From positions 1,088,567 through 1,152,566 of the forward strand of contig NZ_VNIA01000001.1 in the NCBI RefSeq assembly GCF_008124875.1: DNA of 64,000 bases, read 5' to 3'. The stretch's first letter is position 1; each line of letters begins with the position of its first letter. Positions 25,605-33,873 of this stretch are shown here, piece by piece. A program made the position numbers and the translations under genes. The stretch comes from Tenacibaculum adriaticum. GTDB lineage: Bacteria; Bacteroidota; Bacteroidia; Flavobacteriales; Flavobacteriaceae. The notes beneath the pieces are model-generated. The model did no database searches and was not told the origin of the DNA. It saw only the letters and a program-made list of their open reading frames with translations.

Positions 25605-27182
25605 ATGAGTACAGATATAGAAAATCTATTTAAAGACAAAGTTTTAGGACACCCAGCAGGATTATTCGTGCTATTTTTTACAGAAATGTGGGAACGTTTT
25701 TCGTACTACGGAATGCGGGCACTTTTAGTTTTATTTTTAATAACATCTATAAGTGAAGGTGGTTTTGGTTGGGAAAAAGCAGAAGCTTTATCTTTATATG
25801 GAACTTATACAATGGGTGTTTATCTAACACCAGTTTTTGGTGGATTAATTGCTGACAAATTATTAGGGTATAGATGGGCGGTTATTTTAGGAGCATTAAT
25901 AATGACTTTAGGTCATGCGGCGATGGCAGTTGAAACACCACTTTTTTTATATATCGGGTTAGGTTGTTTAATGGTTGGTAATGGCTTATTTAAACCTAAT
26001 ATGACCTCTATTATATCTAACATGTATAAAAATCATTCAGATAAAAAAGATGGTGCTTATTCTATATTTTATATGGGGGTAAATGCTGGTGCCTTTTTAG
26101 GTATTATGCTTTGTGGATATATTGGAGAAAACTATTCTTGGTCATTAGGTTTTGGTTTAGCAGGTATTTTTATGTTCATAGGAATGTTACAGTTTTATTT
26201 TACTCAAAATATTTTCGGTGATATTGGTTTGTCACCAAAAAAAATTGAAGCTATAAAGCTAGAACAAATAGGAAAAGATGGGGATCAAGATTTGAGGTTA
26301 AAGGAATTATCAGAAGAAAAAACACCTAAAAAAATCATCATAGATAGATTAATAGCAGTAGGCGTATTTTGTGTTTTTACTGTTTTTTTCTGGGCTGCTT
26401 TTGAACAGGCTGGGGGGTCGATGACAATTTTTGCTAATGAATACACGCAAAGAAATTTAATAGGAGGTTATGGAACCCTATTTAAATATATTGATGCATT
26501 ATTGACTATTATTCCTCTTGGAATTATTACTTATGTTTTATATATGTTGTTTAAAAAGACTTTTTCAAAATATGCAATAGGTAATATGATATTATCAATT
26601 AGTTTTATTATTATTTGGGGAATTGTTGGATGGAAAATATATGTAGATTTTTCAAAAGAGAGTGTTGAGGTACCTGCTACTTGGTTTGGTATTTTAAATT
26701 CTTTATTCATAATTACTTTAGCTCCTTTATTTTCTAAGTGGTGGGAAAGTAAGTATAATATGTCAGGTCCAATGAAATTTGGTTTAGGACTTCTTTTACT
26801 AGGATTAGGTTTTGGATTTTTATCAATGGGATCTCAGGATATAGTTTCTGGACAACCAATTTTAAAAGTGAGTATGTTCTGGTTAATTGCAGCATATTTA
26901 TTTCACACAATGGGAGAGTTGTGTATTTCACCAGTAAGTCTTTCGTACATAAGTAAATTAGTTCCAGCAAAGTGGATCGGATTTATGTTCGGTTTCTATT
27001 ATTTATTCATAGCAATGGGTAATAAATTAGCAGGAACAGTAGGGAGTTATATAGAGGAGATTGAAAAAGCATATTCTATATCTGGTTTTTTCCTAATTTT
27101 TGCTATAATACCTGTTGTTGCTGGTTTGATTATAGCAGGATTAAATCCATTGATGAGAAAGTTAATGCACGGTGTAAAATAG
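25605..27182 (+). CDS. Proton-dependent oligopeptide transporter (POT/PTR family), paralogue
   Basis: 525 aa, same architecture as the preceding gene, with EMWERFSYYGMRALLVLFLI near residue 27 and SIFYMGVNAGAFLGIMLCG. The central cytoplasmic loop (about 205-245) is longer and charged. The two neighbours are clearly homologous but far from identical, so an old duplication with possible division of substrates is inferred. Ends before a strong terminator. Confidence 0.95.
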   Translation: MSTDIENLFKDKVLGHPAGLFVLFFTEMWERFSYYGMRALLVLFLITSISEGGFGWEKAEALSLYGTYTMGVYLTPVFGGLIADKLLGYRWAVILGALIMTLGHAAMAVETPLFLYIGLGCLMVGNGLFKPNMTSIISNMYKNHSDKKDGAYSIFYMGVNAGAFLGIMLCGYIGENYSWSLGFGLAGIFMFIGMLQFYFTQNIFGDIGLSPKKIEAIKLEQIGKDGDQDLRLKELSEEKTPKKIIIDRLIAVGVFCVFTVFFWAAFEQAGGSMTIFANEYTQRNLIGGYGTLFKYIDALLTIIPLGIITYVLYMLFKKTFSKYAIGNMILSISFIIIWGIVGWKIYVDFSKESVEVPATWFGILNSLFIITLAPLFSKWWESKYNMSGPMKFGLGLLLLGLGFGFLSMGSQDIVSGQPILKVSMFWLIAAYLFHTMGELCISPVSLSYISKLVPAKWIGFMFGFYYLFIAMGNKLAGTVGSYIEEIEKAYSISGFFLIFAIIPVVAGLIIAGLNPLMRKLMHGVK

Positions 27183-27205
27183 TTTGTAATAGAATAAAAT
27201 ATATT

Positions 27206-27242
27206 AAAGCTACTAGTTTTTAAAAACTTAGTAGCTTTTTTT
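27206..27242 (+). terminator. Terminator of the peptidase-transporter operon
   Basis: Hairpin AAAGCTACTA...TAGTAGCTTT with further pairing of GTTTTT/AAAAAC inside and a run of seven T. A TAATTTTG box for the next gene begins directly after it (27244-27251). Confidence 0.85.
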
Positions 27243-27276
27243 GTAATTTTGGAATACTTATTGAGACAAAGAAGAT

Positions 27277-27795
27277 ATGAAGAAAATAATTTTAGCGGCA
27301 TTTTTTATGATGAGTGCCATTGCGATACAAGCACAGGAAGATGTGAAATGGGTGTCTTTTGAAGAAGCTTTAGTGTTGAATAAAGCGAATCCAAAACCTA
27401 TTTTGGTAGATTTATATACAGACTGGTGTGGTTGGTGTAAAAAAATGGATGCTTCTACATATAAGAATAAAATTATCGTAAAGTATATTAATGATAATTA
27501 TTATGCTGTTAAGATGGATGGAGAAGGCAAAAAAGACATCAATTTTAAAGGAAAGACTTTTAAATTTGTGCAACAAGGTAGAAGTAAGTATCATGAATTA
27601 GCAGCAGCTATCATGAAAGGTAAAATGAGTTATCCTTCCACTGCTTTTTTTGATGCAGAACAACAATTAATACAAACAGTTCCTGGTTATTTGGCAAAAG
27701 AAAGATTTGAAAAAATATTAGCTTTCTTTAGTGGAGATACCCATAAGAAAACACCATGGCCAGATTTTGAAAAGAATTTTAAAAGCGCTTTGTAA
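27277..27795 (+). CDS. Exported thioredoxin-fold protein (thioredoxin_7/DUF255-like)
   Basis: 172 aa, signal peptide 1-20 (AIAIQAQ), then a thioredoxin fold with the active site DWCGWCKKMD (Cys51, Cys54) and the cis-Pro region SYPSTAFFD. It is expected to act as a periplasmic thiol oxidoreductase. It has its own -7 box (27244-27251). Ends tail-to-tail with comEC 6 bp away. The partner protein is unknown. Confidence 0.92.
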   Translation: MKKIILAAFFMMSAIAIQAQEDVKWVSFEEALVLNKANPKPILVDLYTDWCGWCKKMDASTYKNKIIVKYINDNYYAVKMDGEGKKDINFKGKTFKFVQQGRSKYHELAAAIMKGKMSYPSTAFFDAEQQLIQTVPGYLAKERFEKILAFFSGDTHKKTPWPDFEKNFKSAL

Positions 27796-27801
27796 ACGTT
27801 T

Positions 27802-29826
27802 TTAATTTATAATATAAGCACCATCTTGTCCCGTATAGCAAAATGGTGTTTTTTGTTTTAGACAAGTTTCTTGCCAACGATTTATATAACTTTTATAATT
27901 CGTTCCGTCAGCAATTATTTGCTTTGGTTGAACTTTATTAATTAAACGATTCAAATTGATTTTAGGAGAGTATTGAAGGATTATGATGGGGTTTTCAAGC
28001 TTTGATACTTTATAAATACCTAAACTATCAATAAATAAAATTTGGTCTTTTTTAAATTTAAAAATATTGAGTTTCTTAGTATTAGTTTTTGGTAGAATAT
28101 TCTCTCCAATTTCATAAGAAGTCAGTAATTTTTGTTGTTTAATTTTTATGCTATCAAAATCATGATACACTAAAAATTGATTTCCATTTCTATTTCCGAT
28201 AATAGCATTTCTACTTTTATGAAATACAATCAATTCTTGTTTTGTGTTTCTATGGTGTTTTTCATATACATATACTGATTGCACTAACAGAATTGAAACT
28301 AATAAGTTTATAAGCTGTTTAGGTTTTTTCTGTATAATAAAATGAAAACATGTTATAATAAAAATATACCAGACAAGCATTAACCAAAAAGACATCGAAA
28401 TTCTAGTAAAAAGAAATGATTCTTGAAGTGAAACCCAGTTAACAACATTATTCATTTGTTGAATTATGAACCCATAGAAGTCTGCTAAAAATTGTGGTAA
28501 AGTATTTAATAAAGCTAAAATGATAATGAGGATTCCTCCAAGTAGAATTGCTCCTAAAAAGGGAATTATCACTAAGTTTGATATTAAAAACAATCCTGGA
28601 AATTGATGAAAATAAAATAAACTAATAGGTAATATTCCAGCTTGTGCAGCTAAAGAAACAGTAGTTAGTTGCCAAAATTTATCCAATAACCAAAGTTTAG
28701 GCTTCCAAATTTGATAGATTATAGGTTGTGCCCAAATAATTCCAAAAACAGCCAAGTAACTTAACTGAAAACCAACATCAAAAAGGAACAAAGGTTTTAC
28801 GAGTAGAATTACAAGCATGGAAGTTATTAAAGAATGTTCAATGATTTTCTTTTTCTTAAAAGAATCACCAATAGCTATAAATGTAAACATCGTTACAGCT
28901 CTAACAACAGATGCGGTTAATCCAGCAATAAAAGCGAACGACCAAAGTAGTAAAACAATCAAAATTGTTTTAAAAATCGTCCCATATTTAAAGGTCTCTA
29001 AGGGTTTTAAGATAGTAGATAATATTAATAATAGAATACCTATATGTAAACCAGAGATAGCTAAGATATGTATCGCTCCTGCTTTTGTGTAATTTTCTAA
29101 TAGATCTTTCGAAATATCTTGCCGTTGTCCTAATAATAAGGCATTTATAACGGCAAATTCATTATTAGAAAAGTTATGTTTTAATAGTGATTGTTGAATG
29201 TTATTTCTAAAAGCTGCGGATAATCCAACAAAAGAAAATTTTCGTTGACCAACAATTTTAAAGTCAGTGTTATTCACAAAAACCTGATGATGAATTCCTT
29301 GTTTTGCTAAGTAGTTTTTATAATCAAATTGGTGCGGATTTAATGGTGGAATTAATTCTTTAAACGTTGGCTTTAGAAGAAGCTTATCATCAACCTTCAA
29401 ATTGTTAATAAGTGAGTCTTTTTGAATGTTAAGAAGTATCTCTCCGCTAGTTTTTTGACTGTTGACTTGTGAAACTACTGCTTCGTATTTATCATAGTAA
29501 TTACCAGGCTTTAATACTTTATTAATAGTTAAAACAGCTGAATAATTTGAATTTATATGATTAGTATAGTAGCTTTTGTAGTTTGTATCATCGTTTATAA
29601 AAACGGAAGTTATTCCTATAAACGAGAAAAATAAAAGGCTCGTTATTACAAATAGTTGTTTTTTAGCTAATCGATGAAAAGTCATTAATATCACTAGAAA
29701 AATAATAAAACCTAAAATTGAGTGTAGAAAATTAAAATCCCAAATCCTGGTGTAATGTTGTATGCATATACCTGCAATAAGGCATGTCAAGAAATGAAAA
29801 GGTAAGTAGTTCAATAATTTTTTCAT
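27802..29826 (-). CDS. ComEC/Rec2-family DNA uptake channel
   Basis: 674-aa membrane protein. N-terminal hydrophobic segments and a DUF4131 domain (about 60-200, with LLKPTFKELIPPLNPHQFDY), then the Competence domain (about 220-490) with LLLGQRQDIS and AGAIHILAISGLHIG, the hallmark of the channel. The C-terminal part (about 515-674) is short and soluble, without the histidine-rich metallo-beta-lactamase motif HxHxDH of longer ComEC proteins. Expected to move single-stranded DNA across the inner membrane. Confidence 0.92.
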   Translation of the reverse strand: MKKLLNYLPFHFLTCLIAGICIQHYTRIWDFNFLHSILGFIIFLVILMTFHRLAKKQLFVITSLLFFSFIGITSVFINDDTNYKSYYTNHINSNYSAVLTINKVLKPGNYYDKYEAVVSQVNSQKTSGEILLNIQKDSLINNLKVDDKLLLKPTFKELIPPLNPHQFDYKNYLAKQGIHHQVFVNNTDFKIVGQRKFSFVGLSAAFRNNIQQSLLKHNFSNNEFAVINALLLGQRQDISKDLLENYTKAGAIHILAISGLHIGILLLILSTILKPLETFKYGTIFKTILIVLLLWSFAFIAGLTASVVRAVTMFTFIAIGDSFKKKKIIEHSLITSMLVILLVKPLFLFDVGFQLSYLAVFGIIWAQPIIYQIWKPKLWLLDKFWQLTTVSLAAQAGILPISLFYFHQFPGLFLISNLVIIPFLGAILLGGILIIILALLNTLPQFLADFYGFIIQQMNNVVNWVSLQESFLFTRISMSFWLMLVWYIFIITCFHFIIQKKPKQLINLLVSILLVQSVYVYEKHHRNTKQELIVFHKSRNAIIGNRNGNQFLVYHDFDSIKIKQQKLLTSYEIGENILPKTNTKKLNIFKFKKDQILFIDSLGIYKVSKLENPIIILQYSPKINLNRLINKVQPKQIIADGTNYKSYINRWQETCLKQKTPFCYTGQDGAYIIN

Positions 29827-29904
29827 AGCCTAGTAAAGTTATGAAAAAATTAAATATCTTATGAAGTGATTTTTTATTTAGTTATTTGATTATTAATGCT
29901 TTAT

Positions 29905-30756
29905 TTAGTAGGTGGTTGTCATATTGTTATCTACACAAATAATAAAATCAGCTTTTTTGTGATTTTCTTCTAATAATTTATCTACATTTTTCTGTAAAAT
30001 AGTGGTTATTGTTACATATTTTAAATCATTTCGTTCTTTTTTTAAATACCATAAAATCCCCTCATAATTATCGGAATGATAGGCACCGTTATAATGTATT
30101 GATAAATAATTTGACTTGTAGTTTTTCAATATAAAATGAGCCATGGTTGCATCTTTTATTGCTTGCGCCATTACCAATTTAGGTGAACCATGATCTCCCA
30201 TCATTTTTAAGATGTTTTTATAAGTTGGTAATTCACTATCAAAAGTTATTGGAAGAGGAGCTATCCATGTTTTTTCTTCTAAAGAAAGGGAATCTAGTAC
30301 CTCAAAGCCTTTTTTATATACTTTGTTTGCATAGCGTCTAGGAATATTGGTTGCCACAAACGGAAGTTTGTTCTTTTTGGCAAAGTTTACTAATGGAGCG
30401 TAATCAGTTTTATAATTTGGCCATAATCTAGCTAAAGAATCCAATGCTTTAGAGTTAATAGTTCCTTTTAGATAATCGTTTAATTCATTTTGATTATCTG
30501 CTTCAAACATTTCTGCGCCAAGGATAAGTTGTCTTTGTTTGTTTAGGTCTTCTGTAACTTCATACTGTAACCAATGAGAAATAGGATTGTTATGTAGCTC
30601 ACCAAACAAGACAATATTATTTTTAGAAAGCACTCTAATCATTTTTTTATAAGATACTTTCTTTCCTTTAGAATTATAAATTACATAGGCTTTCTTCTGA
30701 CTAAATGTGTAGTTTGAAATGAATAGAAGGAATAATATGAATATTGATTTTTTCAT
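29905..30756 (-). CDS. ChaN-family exported protein (heme-uptake/Tiki-like fold)
   Basis: 283 aa with a signal peptide (about 1-19, NYTFSQ). The core VLFGELHNNPISHWLQYE (about 50-67, the GExHxxxxxH-type motif) and the later SIHYNGAYHSDNYEG match ChaN-like proteins, which bind heme or iron. No Cys follows the signal, so it is periplasmic rather than lipidated. It lies between comEC and lysS with no close operon partner; an iron link is inferred from family only. Confidence 0.88.
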   Translation of the reverse strand: MKKSIFILFLLFISNYTFSQKKAYVIYNSKGKKVSYKKMIRVLSKNNIVLFGELHNNPISHWLQYEVTEDLNKQRQLILGAEMFEADNQNELNDYLKGTINSKALDSLARLWPNYKTDYAPLVNFAKKNKLPFVATNIPRRYANKVYKKGFEVLDSLSLEEKTWIAPLPITFDSELPTYKNILKMMGDHGSPKLVMAQAIKDATMAHFILKNYKSNYLSIHYNGAYHSDNYEGILWYLKKERNDLKYVTITTILQKNVDKLLEENHKKADFIICVDNNMTTTY

Positions 30757-30821
30757 AATGAGTTTTTACCAGAAATTGATCTTTATGAGAAGATAAAGTT
30801 AATTAAAACAGATGTAAAAAG

Positions 30822-30849
30822 AAAAGCAACCTCGAGTGAGATTGCTTTT
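30822..30849 (-). terminator. Terminator of lysS
   Basis: Stem AAAAGCAACCTC / GAGATTGCTTTT with one mismatch and a 4-nt loop, with T runs on the minus-strand side. Related hairpins with nearly the same stem occur at 50869 and 59615. Confidence 0.8.
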
Positions 30850-30863
30850 TAATATATATAAAA

Positions 30864-32561
30864 TTATATGATTTCTACAAATAAACCATCATCCGTTTTT
30901 TCGACTTTAGCTAGTTTGTGTTTGGTTAAGCCTTTAATCGTTTTATCCCATTTTTTATTACTTAAACCAGATTGTGTTTTTAATTCGTTTAAATCAATTC
31001 TTTCTGACTTCTCAATTAAAGCTAACAATGCTTTTTCATCATCATTTAACTCTACGGAAGGAGCTTTTTTCTCCGGACGCATTTGCGGGAAGAATAATAC
31101 CTCTTGAATAGATTGGTTGTTTGTTAAGAACATAATAAGTCTATCCATTCCTATTCCCATACCAGAAGTAGGAGGCATACCATATTCTAAGGCACGTAAA
31201 AAGTCATGATCTATAAATTCAGTTGCTTCATCATCTCCTTTAGCTGCTAATTTTAACTGATGTTCAAAACGCTCACGTTGATCGATTGGGTCATTTAATT
31301 CTGAATAGGCATTTGCTATTTCCTTACCACAAACCATTAACTCAAAACGTTCAGTAAGTTCTGGGTTATCTCTATGTTCTTTACATAATGGAGACATTTC
31401 CTTAGGATAATCTGTAATAAAAGTTGGTTGAATGTAATTACCTTCACATTTTTCACCAAAAATTTCATCAATTAATTTCCCTTTACCCATGGTATTGTCC
31501 ACTTCAATCCCCATACCTTTTGCAGCATCAAAAATCTCAACTTCCGTTTTTCCTGTAATATCAAAACCAGTAAAATGTTTAATTGAATCTGCCATGGTAA
31601 CACGAGCGTAAGGGGCTTTGAAATCTATTTCATGCTCCCCAAAAGTCGCTTTAGAAGTTCCGTTAACCGCAATAGCACAATACTCTAATAATTTTTCGGC
31701 AAAATCCATCATCCAGTTGTAATCTTTGTAAGCTACATAGATTTCCATTGCTGTGAATTCAGGATTGTGTGTTCTATCCATTCCTTCGTTACGGAAATTT
31801 TTAGAAAACTCATACACACCATCAAAACCACCAACAATTAAACGTTTTAAATATAATTCGTTTGCAATACGCATGTATAATGGAATATCTAATGCGTTAT
31901 GGTGTGTAGTAAATGGTCTTGCCGCTGCACCACCAGGAATAGGTTGTAAAATCGGAGTTTCAACCTCGAAATACCCAGCATCATTAAAAAACTGACGCAT
32001 TGCATTGAATAACTTGGTTCGTTTTACAAACACTTCTTTTACGTGTGGATTTACCACTAAATCGGCATAACGCTGACGATAACGTAATTCAGGGTCGTTA
32101 AATTCATCATGTTTTTTTCCTTCAGCATCTGTTTTGGGTAATGGTAAAGGTTTTAATGACTTACTTAATAAGATGAATTTTTTAACTAAAACTGTTTTTT
32201 CACCTACTTGTGTAGTGAATAATTCACCTTCTATACCAACAAAATCACCAATATCTAATAACTTTTTATAGACTTCATTATATAAATTTTTGTCTTCACC
32301 AGTACAGATTTCATCACGATTAAAATAAACTTGAATGCGACCTTCACTATCTTGCAATTCAGCAAAAGAAGCTTTTCCTTGAATACGACGAGACATTAAT
32401 CGACCAGCAATAACAACCTGTTTTCCTTCAGAAAAATCAGCTTTTATTTTTTTAGAATTTGAATTTAAAGGATATAAATCCGCTGGATACGGATTAATCC
32501 CTAATTCACGTAATCTTCCTAGTTTTTCTCTACGTACAACTTCTTGTTCTGATAATTGCAT
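30864..32561 (-). CDS. lysS: Lysyl-tRNA synthetase, class II, with C-terminal extension
   Basis: 565 aa; charges tRNA-Lys. N-terminal OB-fold anticodon domain (about 50-150, AGRLMSRRIQGKASFAELQD), then the class II core with motif 2 NFRNEGMDRTHNPEFTAMEIY and motif 3 GMGIGMDRLIMFLT. The canonical enzyme ends near residue 499 (FFPQMRPE); about 66 extra residues follow, with a helical, winged-helix-like pattern (LIEKSERIDLNELKTQSGLS...). Single gene with its own promoter and terminator. Confidence 0.97.
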   Translation of the reverse strand: MQLSEQEVVRREKLGRLRELGINPYPADLYPLNSNSKKIKADFSEGKQVVIAGRLMSRRIQGKASFAELQDSEGRIQVYFNRDEICTGEDKNLYNEVYKKLLDIGDFVGIEGELFTTQVGEKTVLVKKFILLSKSLKPLPLPKTDAEGKKHDEFNDPELRYRQRYADLVVNPHVKEVFVKRTKLFNAMRQFFNDAGYFEVETPILQPIPGGAAARPFTTHHNALDIPLYMRIANELYLKRLIVGGFDGVYEFSKNFRNEGMDRTHNPEFTAMEIYVAYKDYNWMMDFAEKLLEYCAIAVNGTSKATFGEHEIDFKAPYARVTMADSIKHFTGFDITGKTEVEIFDAAKGMGIEVDNTMGKGKLIDEIFGEKCEGNYIQPTFITDYPKEMSPLCKEHRDNPELTERFELMVCGKEIANAYSELNDPIDQRERFEHQLKLAAKGDDEATEFIDHDFLRALEYGMPPTSGMGIGMDRLIMFLTNNQSIQEVLFFPQMRPEKKAPSVELNDDEKALLALIEKSERIDLNELKTQSGLSNKKWDKTIKGLTKHKLAKVEKTDDGLFVEII

Positions 32562-32594
32562 TAATCTTCTTTTTAATGATTGATTTTAAAGGCG

Positions 32595-32625
32595 CAAAGA
32601 TACAATCAATTGCAGAATTAAGCAA
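32595..32625 (-). promoter_or_regulatory. Promoter of lysS
   Basis: On the minus strand, TTG (32623-32625), 20 bp, TATCTTTG (32595-32602); about 30 nt upstream of the lysS ATG. Confidence 0.65.
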
Positions 32626-32667
32626 CGTTGCCTTAAAAAGTACTCAATAAAAAAAATAAAAATTTGT

Positions 32668-32697
32668 TTGGTAGTTTTTTAAAAGGTTGTATATTTG
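32668..32697 (+). promoter_or_regulatory. Promoter of the candidate small RNA
   Basis: TTG (32668-32670, in TTTGTTTGG), 19 bp, TATATTTG (32690-32697): full match to the Bacteroidota consensus, facing a region with no ORF. Confidence 0.7.
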
Positions 32698-32700
32698 CAG

Positions 32701-32806
32701 GCTGTCAAATTTTAAAGACAGCATTTAGTTGTGTTGTTAAGCACTTGATTGTGCTAGGTTTTGTTAACCGATGGAAAGCTTCCCTGAGATGGGTTGCTTT
32801 TTTTTT
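32701..32806 (+). ncRNA. Candidate small non-coding RNA, about 100 nt
   Basis: No ORF, but a consensus promoter ends at 32697 and a terminator-like hairpin with nine T ends at 32806. Inside, GCTGTC (32701-32706) pairs with GACAGC (32717-32722); AGCAC ... GTGCT form a second hairpin (32740-32755) enclosed by GTTAA/TTAAC (32735-32768); the terminator stem is AAGC..CCC/GGG..GCTT. It is read divergently from lysS and converges with the DUF456 gene. I could not match it to SRP RNA, 6S RNA or tmRNA. Identity unknown. Confidence 0.6.
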
Positions 32807-32815
32807 ATCCATATT

Positions 32816-33319
32816 TTAGGTTAAGAAAGCATCTTTATACTCCCAAAATTTAATAAAGAACAAAACAAAATACACTGTAGCTACGGAAAACTTTATAGTT
32901 ACCGAGGCTAAAAAACCAAGAAAAGCCCCGAATGAAGCTTTTAATGCTCTATTCGTATCTTTTCCATCATACATTAACTCTCCTATAAACGCACCCAAAA
33001 AAGCACCAATTAAAATACCAAAAGGAATAGGAGAGAGTAAGCCAAGAATTAATCCGATTGTGGTTCCGTAAACACCGTATTTAGTTCCTCCAAAACGTTT
33101 GGTTCCCATTGCAGGAATAAAATAATCTAGAACAAATATTATTACCGCAAGTACTAATGTGATTCCTAAAAATGTCCAATCTTGAGGCACAACTTCAGTG
33201 AGATGCAATAGTAGTAAACCTGCCCAAGCCGTAATTGGACCAGGTAAAACAGGTAGAAAAGAACCTAAAATACCTAAGCTAACAAAAACAAATCCAAGAA
33301 GTAATAAAAATATATCCAT
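32816..33319 (-). CDS. DUF456 membrane protein
   Basis: 167 aa with about four hydrophobic segments, very Gly-rich: SLGILGSFLPVLPGPITAWAG at residues 15-35, and LSPIPFGILIGAFLGAFIGEL, the repeated glycine-zipper typical of DUF456. Function unknown. Monocistronic; its stop lies 10 bp from the end of the candidate RNA terminator, which may serve both directions. Confidence 0.9.
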   Translation of the reverse strand: MDIFLLLLGFVFVSLGILGSFLPVLPGPITAWAGLLLLHLTEVVPQDWTFLGITLVLAVIIFVLDYFIPAMGTKRFGGTKYGVYGTTIGLILGLLSPIPFGILIGAFLGAFIGELMYDGKDTNRALKASFGAFLGFLASVTIKFSVATVYFVLFFIKFWEYKDAFLT

Positions 33320-33436
33320 AATTTTTAAATAAAATTTTAATAGTTAACAGTTTTCAATAACTGAGCCAAAACCTATAATTACTAAGGTTCGATGGCTAAT
33401 TAGACGAATATATAATGACTTTGTTACAAAATTTTA

Positions 33437-33477
33437 AACTAAAAAATTAGTTTAAACTAATTTTTTAGTTATATTTG
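33437..33477 (+). promoter_or_regulatory. blaI promoter with perfect 34-bp palindromic operator
   Basis: Arms 33437-33453 and 33454-33470 are exact reverse complements (centre TTAGTTTAAACTAA) and end directly at the TATATTTG -7 box (33470-33477), covering the -33 region. BlaI/MecI-type repressors bind dyads at their own promoter, so this is the likely autoregulatory operator. Confidence 0.7.
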
Positions 33478-33504
33478 TTGTGTTGAATTTCAAGAGATTA
33501 TAAA

Positions 33505-33873
33505 ATGAGTAAACAATTAACAAAAGCAGAAGAACAAATAATGCAAGTGTTATGGCTGTTAAAAGAAGCATCTGTAAAAGAAGTGATAGCTGAATTAGAT
33601 GAACCCAAACCTGCCTATAATACCGTTTCTACTATTATAAGAATTTTAGAAACTAAAGAATTTGTTGGACACAAGGCAAAAGGAAGGGGGTATGTATACC
33701 ATCCGCTAATTGAAAAGAGGGAATATAGTAATCAAAGTTTACATAAGTTAATGGACGGTTATTTTGGTGGTTCATTTAAAAGCATGGTATCTTTTTTCAT
33801 GAAAGAAAATAAGATGGATGTGAATGAACTAGAAAATATTTTAAAAGAAGTTAATAAAAACAAGAAGTCATGA
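33505..33873 (+). CDS. BlaI/MecI/CopY-family transcriptional repressor
   Basis: 122-aa winged-helix repressor: LTKAEEQIMQVLWLLKEASVKEV (helix-turn-helix start), PAYNTVSTIIRILETKEFVGHKAKGRGYVY (recognition helix and wing), then a dimerisation helix region. In staphylococcal relatives the repressor is cleaved when a BlaR1/MecR1 sensor is activated. Its stop overlaps the M56 peptidase gene by 4 bp (ATGA), so repressor and sensor are translationally coupled. Confidence 0.95.
   Translation: MSKQLTKAEEQIMQVLWLLKEASVKEVIAELDEPKPAYNTVSTIIRILETKEFVGHKAKGRGYVYHPLIEKREYSNQSLHKLMDGYFGGSFKSMVSFFMKENKMDVNELENILKEVNKNKKS

Noticed and set aside
32701..32806. SRP RNA, 6S RNA or tmRNA
   Set aside because: Lacks the SRP GGAAG-type loop, the long 6S rod and tmRNA acceptor and T arm.
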